From the NCBI RefSeq assembly GCF_031143425.1, contig NC_090438.1:777925138-777989137 (forward strand): 64,000 nt of DNA, in the 5' to 3' direction. Of the stretch, positions 33,410 through 44,589 are shown one piece after another. Under the pieces are notes generated by a model, which saw only the letters and a program-made list of their open reading frames with translations, did no database searches and was not told where the DNA came from. The stretch comes from Pleurodeles waltl (taxonomy: Eukaryota > Chordata > Amphibia > Caudata > Salamandridae). The position numbers were made by a program, and so were the translations under genes. How positions within the stretch are numbered: position 1 is the first letter of the stretch; every line of letters starts with the position of its first letter.

Positions 33410-34311
33410 CAAAAATGGTGCCAGACACTGGAATGGAGGCCCTGCCAGAGGAACACCAAGGCCCAGACACCCCTGCATCTGTAGCAGCAGATCCACCCCC
33501 CCCCGACACGCAAAAGGGGACATCCAGCAAAGAATCCAGGAGGTGCGGATGGCAAACACCCAACACTGCCAGTAATAACCCTCCTTTGTGTGGATCTGGA
33601 TTGGTCCTGAACCACCTAACATTTCCAATGGGAGGAGTACTCTGGACTTTGGACTCACAGGCATTTGGTGGTATGACACAAATATATGTCAGTGTTGTGG
33701 CACCGGCACTGTGGCCTACAATAATGAAACACATCTACAGCTAAAAACAGGTCGTACAAAAAGAGTGTTTACCCATTCGGAAGGAAAAATTACTTGGTCG
33801 TAAGCTGGCACTACATATTTCTTGCCCATATGATGACACACATGATGCATCAGGCCCACCACAGCACACAAAACAAGTCCAATGGGCACTTCTGGCCTTA
33901 CACCCAAACACTGTACAAGCTGTCTTGGCGCAGGTCTCATACACCCAAACTCTGTGACCTACATTACCTGCATCAGTCCATGTGCACTTCGTATGTCAGA
34001 ACAGCACCACATACCTTTAAATGTCACAACTCTGAAATGCCCACATGAAGATGTCATGGTGAAGGTACCAGTACAACAAACAAAACAAGGAGCACAGGCT
34101 TGAAACCATACATATGACACAAGTCACATAGCAAGCTTCTGGAAAACAAAGTACATTGCAGGGAAACTGACACAAACAAAGCAACATCATCACGGTGGGG
34201 ATGTTTCAAAAGCTATCTCATCAAGCATTCTTTGGCTGATTATTGCAGAGCACTAGCTCCCTAGCTGTATCCAAAACATTCACCTTAAAACATTATCACA
34301 ACTACAGTTCA
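33410..34311. other. Region between the two convergent genes of element 2
   Basis: Contains a plus-strand frame 33415-33744 and minus-strand frames 33734-33363 that overlap each other. The plus frame continues from the coiled-coil part of the Myb gene and may be its degraded C-terminal tail. Nothing else recognised. Confidence 0.4.
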
Positions 34312-35334
34312 TCATACAGTCACAGTCATGATATCACAAGACATACTTACACTCATGAGAAGTAGCCGTGGATGAGTTCTTCTTGCAAAGTCAGCTCCTT
34401 CCTCTTCACCACTGTCATCCTGAGTTAGCATTTCAGGATTCTCACCCAGTGGCGCTGCAGGTTTACCCTCCTCTATGATGTACGGAATATTCCTCCACAG
34501 GGTGATGTTGTGGAGCATGCAGCATCCCACAGTGATCTAACACACTTTCCCAGGTGAGTGGAGGTGGGCTCCACCAGTCCTGTCCAGACAACTAAATCTG
34601 GCCTTCCAGAGCCCAAAATGCCACTACACTGCCTGCTTCATTGAAGCGGACATCCCCTGGCGTAGTTGGATTCCTCAGCCAACCAAGGATGGTTTGGAAA
34701 TGCTGAGCCCCCTGTTAAGGAATGAGACATAAGTGAACCAATAAATCCCTCACTTCATGATTGTAGCACCTGACATTGTTCACACACCATCAGGATAGAC
34801 GTGACTTACCAACCATCCAGGTCCTCTCTCTCTCTCTCATCAACTGAGGTATGGAGGAGTTCTGCATTATGAAGGAATCATGGGCTGGTACCGGATAACG
34901 GGCACACACATGCGAGATGAAGAGATCCCCCAAACAGACAATTTGCATGTTGATGGAATGGAAGTTCTTTCTGTTGCAATAGACTTGTTCAGTGGCCTGC
35001 AGTGGCACCAAGCCAACATGTGTGCCATCAATGGCCCCCACAACATGTGGGAGGTGGGCAAAACCATAAAAGTCAGCCTTCACATTGGCTAAATCCTTTC
35101 ATCGGGGAACCTGAGATAGCTGTCAATTTGTTTCATCATTGCTAAAAGGAAATCCTTCAACTCCAGAATGAATATAGGTTGGGTCATACCAGCAGATAGG
35201 GCCAAAGAGTGTTGGAAGGACCCTGTGGCCAGGAAGTGCAAGAATGACATCAGGTCTGGCTCCAACTGATGGCATATGTGCACTATTATTTGCCTATCCA
35301 GGTGGTATAATTGAATTATATGCCGCTGCCCCAT
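34312..35334 (-). pseudogene. HARBI1-like transposase nuclease of Harbinger element 2, broken
   Basis: Exon A (35334 to 34810) starts MGQRHIIQLYHLDRQIIV, gives the conserved FLATGSFQ segment, then, after a frame change near 35090, HVVGAIDGTHVGLVPL with the first catalytic aspartate (about 35041-35021) and NRKNFHSINMQIV. It ends at a good donor (G|GTAAGT, bases 34809-34804). Exon B starts at 34711 after AG, so the intron is 98 bp, exactly as in element 1. The joined codons read V-G-G-S-A-F-P where the family has G-D-S-A-Y-P, so the second catalytic aspartate is lost. Further stops follow, then the terminal GCCMLHNI helix and an acidic tail (34530-34312). Nonfunctional but recent enough for clean recognition. 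Confidence 0.88.
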
Positions 35335-36089
35335 GGTTTGAAGGTCTGGCAGTGGACTGTAGACAAGAGTTTATCGTATCCTCCCTCTCCCAGGGTACCT
35401 ATCTGTGACAAGTCATGATTTGTAACATTAGTCAGTGTGTCCACAGCAACATACATGATGCATACCTGCAATATGATGTGACAGAGCATTTCTAACTGGA
35501 TAGAAATGACACATAGTACACACAGTACACATCCCAGGTGGTAACTACACAGAAGTCACATGTGACCTCCATGATTGCCAACAATGTGTCCATAACATGG
35601 ATTTGGATGAAAATCAACTATCTGCTACACAATTGCCCCTCAAAAGGTGACTGTATTTTCTGACCATCAAAAAGACCATCGGCAATGATGGATCATGCAC
35701 CGCCATCAAATAACATCTGTGCCCTGCAACACACTACACTGCTGGTTGTGTAGAAGGACGTAGATGACAAGACAGAATAAGGATGTTTTTGATGCTACAA
35801 CACATATTTTGTAGGTGTGAAACAGTTTACAGAGCCAAATACAGTATTTCAGGCCACCAAAATGGCAGATGCCTGACCTACTCCAATTGACATTAGGAAC
35901 CGCCCGCAACCGCCACCAGAAGTAGTTTGGGCGGCAGAAGGTTCCAATTGCAGCAGACACTGCCACAGGCTAACATTGTTGCCTTTTGTGGTTGCGGCCC
36001 AATGACTGTGTCTGTCGGCAGTGATGACCGCGTAAGTAGTGAACATGACTGCCATGTTGTGCAAATTCACTCACTTGACTCATGACACG

Positions 36090-36345
36090 TATTTAGTTAT
36101 TTATTTATTTATTTATTTACAAATTATGTAAAGTCTATACTATCGCCAAAACTGGCATCCTGGCACAAATCTAACTGGAGATTCATCCTATGTGACAGAG
36201 AGTGAAATCTAATCATCGGGTAGGAAAAACTGACTAGAGAGCCTCAGTTTGGAAATAGCCAAGTCTTTAATGCTTTCCTAAAAGGTAGAAGATCCAAAAT
36301 TAACCTGAAATACGGGGGCAACTTATTCTTAGTCTGAGGAGCCTT
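36090..36345 (-). repeat. SINE-like fragment with a (TTTA)n tail
   Basis: A (TTTA)n run at 36090-36120 adjoins ACAAATTATGTAAAGTCTAT and a stretch ending about 36345. On the minus strand this is a short body ending in a TAAA-repeat tail, as in some vertebrate SINEs or LINE-derived tails. No A/B box was recognised and no target duplication found, so the class is uncertain. Confidence 0.35.
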
Positions 36346-36502
36346 ATTTGTACTTGAGCTGTTGTGTGCCGCCTCTGGGAGCAATCATGCCATGGTCAGC
36401 AGGCGATAGGGCCCATGCCTTCTCTGCAGAGAGCTGGAGGAGCTTGTTGTTAATGAGGTCCGTCCCCTGTATAGACAGCTCTATGGCTCACCAAAAGAGG
36501 AG

Positions 36503-37902
36503 GTCAGTACATCATTTGCACAATTGGCTCTGTTCGACACCTTCCCTCCTCACGGTTACAATGTGACCCTGTGTGTCAGTTAGACTTCTTGTCTCCCTGT
36601 TGTTGCAGTCTGTGTGGCATCAATGGGATGTACATTGTGCAGGTACTGGTGGCCGCCGGTACTAAATGTTGTGTTCATGAACATTGTGTTGTGTGATTTT
36701 TTTTGTGGTTCTATATCCTTCTTGTGTTGGATGCACATAACTAGGCAAATAGACTTTACTGCCATCCAATGACATCTCTTTCCTATGATGGTTGTAAATG
36801 TTGGACAACATGTATGTGCATAACAGCATGAGTATATGCATCATGTCTGAGTCATTTGAGGATTTTGTAAGCAATGTGTATAGTACCACAGATATTCCAG
36901 CCCACTTCTGACCTTGCAAAAGTGTTGTCTGGAAAGCATATTATGACTCATTCTGCCCTTCAGATTGGTTGCAACACAAACAACATGCCATATGGCTAAT
37001 GGCCATTTGATGTACTGCCATGCATGGATGTGATGGAAATGTGAGTGTCATGTATGTTCTGTATACTCAGCCTGCAGAAATCAGGGCCTGACACATGAGG
37101 TACATCCCAGAAGTAGTCCATATGTGCATTTTACAACATTGTCAATGTATATATGATAGGTCCCTTACTCCCACAGCTCTGTTGTCACCTTCACATATGT
37201 AATATTTGTCCTGTACAGGCTTAATGCACAAACACAGTGTTGATTACTGGGAGGCCATGCCATGTAAGTCAATAGCTTGGTCACATAGCAGAAATTGTAC
37301 AGTACATACCTTTGTATGTTGGATGCCTTCTATGTAGGATAGACACATATGTCCATAGGAGTGTTCTGTGGTACAGGTACACACCACAGAACCCCTCTTC
37401 CCTGAAGTGGCATGAGTCTGCATGTGGTAGGTCACAGGTCCACACATGCACAGGGAAGACATTTTCTGTACCTACCACGCCAGCCCCTTTTTGCCACTCA
37501 AGTGTAAGGGAGAAGTCTGTACTACGGAGATTGCCTGTTGGGACTCTATGCAGTGAATCAGTCTTGCAGCATGTGAATGTGTTGGTCCTTTCAGGCCTAA
37601 GGATTTTATCCTTCAGAAGCCACATGTGTAGTGTTTCATTCTGGTCACATCACACTACATGTTGCTGGAGTGAGTAGGCTTGCTTAGTCATTGTAAATCG
37701 TGAGCAGAGTAGTGGGTTAATCTGCAGATGGGTGCAAATATTTGTAGTCATGTCCCTGTACTTATTGGCTTGTGTGCTTTACACTTGTGGTGTGTTGACA
37801 AATTGAAATTCTTTAGCTTTGCGTTTTCGATGTGTGTGTCACAACAATTTGTGCCAAAACTTGTGATTGTAATCTCTTGATTTGTCTCTTGCATCCATAC
37901 AG
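36503..37902 (+). other. Intron 1 of the Myb-like gene
   Basis: Bounded by GTCAGT and AG; removing it joins PKEE to VNTHQKK in frame. No internal element recognised. Confidence 0.6.
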
Positions 37903-38172
37903 GTAAACACCCATCAGAAGAAGGAGATATGGAGAACCATTGCCTGGAAGGAACGGACCCTGGTGGTCCACAGCCGACAGAGCTCCCACTGTCGCAAGAG
38001 GTGGGAGAACCTGAGATGCTGGGCCCAGAAAATCCCAGAGGTCCAGCTGGGGCTGTCCTCCAAACGTGATGGGGCACACATCGGACCATGACCCCCGTAA
38101 TGTCCTGCATCCTGGCAGTCGCATACCAAGACCTTGATAGGCATTTGACGGAAGCACAGCAGCTACACAGGG

Positions 38173-38803
38173 GTGAGTACATGACATATTCCTGCCTGTA
38201 AAATTGCCAAGCTAATATGTTAGGTTCTGACATCTCCCCCTGACGATTAGGGATGAGCCATGTGTGACACAGTAGATGAGTGACTGTTTGTGTAGATATG
38301 TCATGTGGTGCATACTGATGTGCCTTGCCTATTGGCCTAGGGACCTAGGACACAACTAGGTATAATCCACAAACAATTTGCCCTCTAGGGACAACACATG
38401 GTTGTATACATTGATCAGTCAAGTAATGTTTGTTGTTGTTGTGGGTGGAAAGTCTACACCACAGACTAGAACTCTTCAGTGTTACAGGTCAAAGGAAAGG
38501 AAGTGATGGATCACTGTCCTCAGCTATGTGTCTGGTCAAATGAGTATATTGGCATCTGCCACCCAGACTCTACTTGTCTTAAGTGTATGACGAGTGCTGG
38601 TGCCTCACTTCTGTCTGTAATGTGAAGATGGCCATAATATATATGACAGAGCATACATTGTTATTTGGTTCAGCTACAGATCAAAATGTTCCCTTTGTAA
38701 GTGAGGAATGTCCATTGACATGATATGCGTGCCATGACTGTTGCCAACATTCCTTGTGCCTGCATGTGTCCTTTTCTCTTTTGACAAAATGTGTACACTG
38801 CTG
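38173..38803 (+). other. First part of intron 2 of the Myb-like gene
   Basis: Begins at donor GTGAGT. No internal element or frame recognised before the ~316-bp repeat. Confidence 0.5.
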
Positions 38804-39190
38804 TTAAACCCAGACCTGTGACTGGGGATGAATGTTTGTTTGGTACCACTTCCGGTCCATCATTTTTGTTTTTTTGGTTTTGTTGCCATAAGTGTGCCGG
38901 GTAGGCTCAGATGTGGGTCTCGGGCTCACTGTGCCACTGGATTCAAGCTAGCCTGGCTGCTGAAGGGTGATACCCTGAAACCGGTCCCAGGATGCTTGTT
39001 TCCAGTCCTGGGAGGATTTGGCCTGGCAGTTCGGGCTGGACTGTTCCCATGGGGAACAGGGTCAAGACTGATTTGGATATGGCTGTGTCCAAACTGGGGT
39101 GAGCAAAATAATTGACGGATTAAACCCAGATCTGTGACTGGCGGTGAATGTTTGATTGGCTCCACATTCCGTCCATCATTTGTGTTTGTT
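38804..39190. repeat. ~316-bp repeat unit plus start of a second copy
   Basis: TTAAACCCAGACCTGTGACT at 38804 and TTAAACCCAGATCTGTGACT at 39120 begin two copies. The following ~65 bp (GTGAATGTTTG..., TCCATCATTTGTGTTTG) also match, then the second copy is cut off. The first copy runs to 39119. A fragment of the same family is fused to ERV A pol at 4224-4344. Non-coding. Confidence 0.8.
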
Positions 39191-39764
39191 TGCTTGTGTT
39201 TACACTGCTGTTTCATGCATTGTCTACCTAGGTTCATGGGATGATTTCTGTATTCCATCACATACATGTGCATGCCAACCTGTGTTTGGAATAGGACTTT
39301 GCAATGGGGGTCCATTTCATGTGGTATTACAGACAGGAGTGTGTCACCATTGATTGTTGGCTAACACATATCCTCACCTGCCATTGCATGTCATTTGGAT
39401 TATACAGCTGCAGTAGCAAAGAGGAACATGACGTTTATGACTACAATATTCAGCTGCAATGTGCATTTCCGTGTCATTGATGTGGCATCATGTGGGAAAG
39501 TGATCTGCACATGTGTAATGGATAAGGTTTGTAACTTGACATTTGGCATGCATCATGGAGAGAGTTGAAGTTACAATGGAATGGTATGTGTTTGGGCACA
39601 CCGATTCATCCACAGACATCTAGGTTTTTAGGACCAGAATGGAGACAGTGTTGTATCTTCCCATTGGGCAACATGTTAAGTGCCTTCTACTAGTACTTTC
39701 AAAGCTGTTCCCCTCCAACATACAAAGGTCAAATGGTGTTTTCTGATGCAATCAGAGTATGTCA

Positions 39765-40440
39765 TTGTAAGGGGTGGCGAAGTATCATGCCAAGCCAGAT
39801 TCCCCAATAATAATATTTCGCTCTGCTGCCCTTAATTCGGCAATCATGGTGCAGGGATGGTCACTTGTTCCAAGCCAGTAGACCAGCTTGCCCCCCTTCC
39901 CATCCTATAGATCTGACCCAGGGTATGAAGCTGGCTCAACCTCACAGAGTCCAACAAATTGTGATTGAGATCCAGACACACATGTTCTAGCCTGCACTGC
40001 TCGGCTGGTGTAAGGAAAGTGTGAGTGCCACCAGCTAGGTTCATAATTTCATGCTCCAGGCACGGGACATCCACTTCCCTACTCCTCGTCCAACCCCTTA
40101 TAGAGGAGAAAGCCTTGCCTCTTAGCTTCATCTTAAATGCCTCCTGCAGCATCACCAGGGAGGCTAAAAGCCCTTGTTGAATTTGAATTACTCTGCTTGA
40201 GTGTCTTGGATCTCATCCAGGAAGTCCTCATCCCACAGCCACCATGAATTAAACCACCTCAGCCCCCTCTCTCCCCGGTCACCCCCACCCACTGACAGAA
40301 GTACCAGCGAGTGGTCTCCAAGGCTCAGGGAAGAATGCTGGTGTGAGTGATCAGCCTAATGTCAGAGAAGGAAAGAAGGAAGAGTCAATCCAGTATGGAG
40401 GACATGCCAAATGGGGGGGGGATGTAGTAGATATATTGTC
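39765..40440 (-). mobile_element. L1-clade LINE fragment (linker after the endonuclease of ORF2)
   Basis: The minus frame 40155-39844 encodes EAFKMKLRGKAFSSIRGW, LEHEIMNLA, LTPAEQCRLEH and LDLNHNLLDSVRLSQL. This pattern is typical of the helical region between endonuclease and reverse transcriptase in L1-type ORF2. It lacks both the endonuclease and the RT parts and has no poly(A) tail, so it is an internal fragment lying in intron 2 of the Myb-like gene. Family call is by pattern and not by search. Confidence 0.6.
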
Positions 40441-41088
40441 GGACATTAGTGGTGATTTCCCTGGTGCTTGCTGATCCATTGTGTTGTGGATTTTAGGAGC
40501 ATGTCTCCCTGACATTTAGCACATTTTGTCCATTTCCATGCCAAATCTTTAACATATCTGAGCAACATTAGTACTAACTCCATGACTCCATTGCGACAAA
40601 TTTCACTTGGTGAAGTGCGCATTGTTGATACATTCTCAATGTAACATGAGTATTTCCATGTCATCTTCTCCCAGCTACTGTATCTCTGTCAGCAACATGT
40701 AAGGATTTTGGAGCATCATTTGTTATTGTTGTGTTATTGTGAATGTGGCAAATAGATGTCTGCATGACCTTGTGTGGGATCTGTGAGAATGAAGCTGGCA
40801 TTTGGCTACTACTATATGACAGCAGGTAACTGAGGTATGCTCCATGAGGCAAGGTGATTGCACAGTGTCAACCATGCAACTGCAGTTGTCTGAAATCCAG
40901 ATTTTCCTGTGGGCAACTGTTGACAGTTGAGATGGCATGCATGCATATGGTGTGGTACATGTAGGAGCCACTTTGATGCAGTTTGTTGCTGGGGCCTGCT
41001 TGATGTCACGGTAATGTTTGGTAATCACAGCTGTTGTTAAAGTGTGTTAAGAAATATGTGGTGATCCGCTTCCTCTTTGTATTTGCAG
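40441..41088 (+). other. End of intron 2 of the Myb-like gene
   Basis: No element recognised; ends with the pyrimidine-rich acceptor CTTCCTCTTTGTATTTGCAG. Confidence 0.55.
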
Positions 41089-41699
41089 CATCATCCCAGG
41101 CAAGCAAAGGAGACAGGGCACAACCAAGTAGGGAAGCATCTTGCCCCTGTACCTCCAGTCAGGACACTACTGACACAGAGGGACCCAGTGACCCGGAGGG
41201 TGAAGGAAGTGTCACAGCGGAGACAAGATCTACATCTTCACCATCGGATTCTACCTCCATTGGCCACTCCCTTGTGGTGGAGGGCCCATCAGGACCTGCT
41301 CCTTTGCCATCTTTGTCCACCGCCCCCAGTTCTATCACCACCCTCTCTGTTGCTCCCCACCCAGTTGGCTGTGCCTGCTCACCCAAGAGGGTGGGCGTCT
41401 CCTGTGCCACAGGTACCTCCGCCCCAGCCCCTGTTATTCATGCTGCCCTGAGTGAGGATGCTATTGACCTCCTGAGGAGCGTCTCTGTGGGGCAGACTGC
41501 CATTGTGAATGCCATCCAGGGGTTGGTCAGCCAACCTCAGCAGACCAATGCTTTCCTGGAAGGCATTCCTAGTGCCATTCCTGGCCTACAGAGATCTTTT
41601 CAGGCTCTGGCCTCTTCACTGATGGCAGCTAGTCACTCCCCACATTCTTCCCCCTCCAACTTCCTCTTCCCAATCCAAATTCCCCATTCCCTTACCTAG

Positions 41700-42360
41700 C
41701 CCAAGCACAGAGACACATCCGCACCACTCACCTCAACACACACAAGCAGCACACAATGACACAAACACGCAAGACACACCGGCATAAAGGCACTCAACAT
41801 ACACTCACGAACACAACATTAGCCACCACTACATCAGACACCCCCACCACCTCCACCGACCTACATACCACATCCAGCAAACCCCCAGGCACCACCACAA
41901 CAGCCAGTGACACATCCACCACACTTACCATACCCGCAGATACCACTCCAACACACACACAGACATCCACCACACTCACCATTCCCCCACAAAACAACAC
42001 AACACCCGCAGACACATCCACCACATCCAGCATATTCCCAGACACCACCCCCAGCAGACACACAGACATCCACCACATCCAGTAAACCACAAACACCACC
42101 CCAACACACACACACACACACATCAAGCATACCCACAGACACCACCCTAACAGACACACACACACATCCACCACTCTACCACCGAGCACCTCCACCTCCC
42201 AACCCCCAAGACATGCAAACACCCACACTCACACATCCAGCAGTCACCACCCAAACAGAAGCATGCCTCACACATGCACACACCCAAAACATCTACACCC
42301 ACACACCTGGCAACCCCTCCTTCAACCTCCAAATCTCCAACCCCTTCTGATGACCATCCC
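41700..42360 (+). repeat. Low-complexity ACC/ACA-rich repeat tract after the Myb-like gene
   Basis: Irregular repeats of ACATCCACCAC, CAGACACCACCCC and (CA)n. All three plus frames translate to Thr/Pro/His-rich strings. The tract probably grew within the 3' part of the Myb-like gene, because a homologous-looking Pro/Lys-rich C-terminus (KRKPTPPEKQFTPPDYKPTN) reappears in another frame at about 42524-42585 and stops at about 42617. Confidence 0.7.
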
Positions 42361-42520
42361 TGTGTTCTGAAGGAGAGTTTCTTTTTCGACCTTGCCCTTT
42401 CCACTGTTACCTCCAAACCCTTCCCAAACCTGAGGCCCCCACCCACATCCCAACCCATCCCTTCCACACCCAATCCTCCTCTGCCACACCTGCACCCCCT
42501 GCAGCACCCGTAACCCTCCC

Positions 42521-42619
42521 CCCAAGAGGAAGCCCACCCCTCCAGAGAAACAGTTCACCCCTCCTGATTACAAACCCACCAATCCCAAATCCGACCCACC
42601 CCCCAAGGATGATCCCTGA
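42521..42619 (+). pseudogene. Possible displaced C-terminus of the Myb-like protein
   Basis: One plus frame reads PKRKPTPPEKQFTPPDYK and ends with PPPKDDP and a TGA stop at 42617-42619. The basic/Pro-rich tail fits the end of the upstream protein, but it lies in a different frame from exon 3, separated by the repeat tract. Low certainty. Confidence 0.4.
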
Positions 42620-44085
42620 GGTGCCTGTCTGCCCACTTGATGCACATTCCTATGGAGGTTCCCTGGTAGTGATAGGAGTCAAGTGTGGACACAATACTGT
42701 GCAGAGACTTTCAAAAGGACTGGCCAATGGCCTTTGCTATTATGCATTTTATTTTCAGTTAAGAAACCCAAGTTGTTGTTGTGTTTGGTATACATTTGTC
42801 CTGCAATTCCCTTTCTAGCTTTATGTTGTTCCTAAGTAACTTGTGTTGTTTGCCTAAAGTTGTGTGTCTTTCAGTCTGCTTGCAGATCCATTTGCTGTTG
42901 TTTGCAATATCTGCTTTTGTGGGCAGTGCTGGTGTCACCCAAGACAAAGGTAGATGTTTACTGCATGGATTTGTATTTTTTTCTCCAAATGGATTGCATT
43001 GTGTTATGGTTGCTATGGTAAGTATTTCATCTTGTGAGGTCCAATATCAGCATGTATAGTGTTAGACTTGTACCCCCAGTATGGATTGTAGATACATCTC
43101 ATGTGTGGCAGCTTGAGTTTTCTTTGTGCAGACCTGAAGGGTGTTCAAATGTGCTAACTTCCTTTGTATTTGACTGTGCATGTGTCCATTTTGCTATGTG
43201 TACATTGTAGCTACTTCATCTAGGTGTATGGCCCATGCTGTTGCAGTTGTATGTGCTTTCTTGACTTGCACTTCCACATAATGCAGATGGCCATGTCAAA
43301 TGTTGTTTTAGGGGCATGTGCAAAGTGTTATGTGCCCCAGGACAGCATCCTTCCATGAGTGCTCCTGATGCCCCCATCCCTATTGTGTAGGTATTGCTTG
43401 CATTGTGAGCTTTGGATATTTGTCTTTCTGAGTATTGTGCATCCCATTGTCCTTCTATTGTGTTGCAATATGGGTGATTTGTGGGTCCATTGCAGGGCTG
43501 TTTCTTGGGAGGGGTGACACATCCATGCATATGTGTGTTGTATCTGATGACAGTCCATGGCATGTGTGCAAAGTGAGGATGTCAGTTGGATTGGTATATG
43601 TGATGTTGCTGCGTTGTTGCTTTTTTGTGACACTATGTTGTGTACACTTCACTGTCCCTGTGCCTAAGATGTGCAGATGTGTGCTTGCTTTTGTGTAGTG
43701 TGGCAGTGCAGTGTGAGTGACCTGCCTAAAAGGGGCGTTTAATGGTTGTGAATGTGCCCTTTTTGTGAATGACTCCGACTGTGGACACAATGTCAAGTGT
43801 ACTTGGTGCCGGTATTGTAGGCCCCATATAATGTGGACGACAATGCGACAATCTGTTGTTAAGGTTAGTGGCACAGGTAGACGTGTGTACTTACTGTCGG
43901 TTGCGTCTATGGTGGTGTGGATTTTGGGCTTCATTGATGTGCAGAGGCAGGACGTGTGTGGGGGGCTCAATGACAGCACAGGATATCTAACACTACCTGC
44001 AGGTGAGTTGTTTGCTCTATACTCTCCATTTCCACCTGCTGGGATGCAGTGGTTGGACCGCTACGGTCACATTGGCGGTGTGGAA
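42620..44085. other. 1.5 kb with no gene seen
   Basis: TG-rich DNA where the nuclease gene of a complete Harbinger element might be expected. No GxIDGTH or MLHN-type motif was found on either strand. Confidence 0.5.
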
Positions 44086-44589
44086 CGTCATAATGAGGCT
44101 GGCAGAAACACTGTCTCTGTTGACCTGTTTGTCTTGTCTTGTCACCGCGGCGGTCAGCACTGCCTTGCAGTTCGGGCGGAACTGTGACGGCCTTTGCTCC
44201 ATACGCCCACCAAGATCGTAACACTGTGGTCCGACTGCCAGAAAGATGGCAGTTGGCCCGCCACAGCTGCCATGGTGGTGCATGGACTGCCAAGCTCGTA
44301 ATGAGGACTCTAATGTCTATATGCATTGGAACCTTGCAGAAAATTCTGGGACAGGAAAGGTTTTATAAAGATCTATTTTTGTCCTAATTTAGCCCATGCC
44401 CATCACTAATTCTTTGCCATAGACTATTTTATCATATCTTCTGTACTTTAATATAAAACCCCACCAGAATTAATTGTCATTGTATGTCATGATTCTGGCA
44501 TCATTTGCCACAATGTTATTGATATGCGTCTTGGGGATGCATAAATGCTCAAGGTGGTGCTTACATTTTTCAGATCACTCGTAGTATGA

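Larger units (their letters stand above)
30041..36068. mobile_element. PIF/Harbinger DNA transposon, element 2 (about 6.0 kb)
   Basis: Carries a Myb-like gene on the plus strand (30664-33409) and a HARBI1-like nuclease on the minus strand (35334-34312), the same convergent plan as element 1. The left end is taken at AGGACCTGATTACAATTTTG (30041), a variant of the GGGCCTCATTACGA end. The right end is near 36068, where the minus strand reads ACATGGCAGTCATGTTCAC, similar to the left subterminal TTTTGGCAGTCGG. A satellite array occupies the Myb-gene intron. Both genes are broken. The left boundary is better supported than the right. Confidence 0.78.
36387..41699 (+). pseudogene. Three-exon Myb/SANT-like DNA-binding protein of the third element
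   Basis: Exon 1 (about 36387-36502) encodes AHAFSAE and then, after a frameshift, LEELVVNEVRPLYRQLYGSP, the first helices of a Myb/SANT-like domain. The donor is AG|GTCAGTAC. Exon 2 (37903-38172) follows a CATACAG acceptor and gives THQKKEIWRTIAWKERTL and SHCRKRWENLRCWAQK, the recognition helices. A frameshift near 38065-38085 precedes RTMTPVM and AVAYQDLDRHL, and the exon ends GG|GTGAGT. Exon 3 (41089-41699) begins after TTTGCAG; the phase-1 junction gives Ala-Ser. Exon 3 is Ser/Thr/Pro-rich with a C-terminal helix (EDAIDLLRSVSVGQTAIVN). Introns are about 1.4 and 2.9 kb. Exon joins match in phase although the frame is broken, so the model is well supported. The protein is presumed to bind transposon ends. 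Confidence 0.78.
36346..44307 (+). mobile_element. Third Harbinger-type element (about 8 kb), Myb-like gene only
   Basis: Contains a three-exon Myb-like gene of a different subtype from elements 1 and 2 and no recognisable nuclease. The right end is placed at about 44307, where the sequence reads CCAAGCTCGTAATGAGG, the inverted form of the GGGCCTCATTACGAG end. A similar end-like sequence, CGTCATAATGAGG, occurs 200 bp inside at 44086-44098. The left end is not identified and may have been replaced by the SINE-like fragment. Introns hold a ~316-bp repeat and an L1 fragment. Confidence 0.55.

Noticed and set aside
41756..42350. Thr/Pro/His-rich plus frames and Cys/Val-rich minus frames
   Set aside because: Translations of the (CA)n/ACC repeat tract; every frame gives low-complexity strings.
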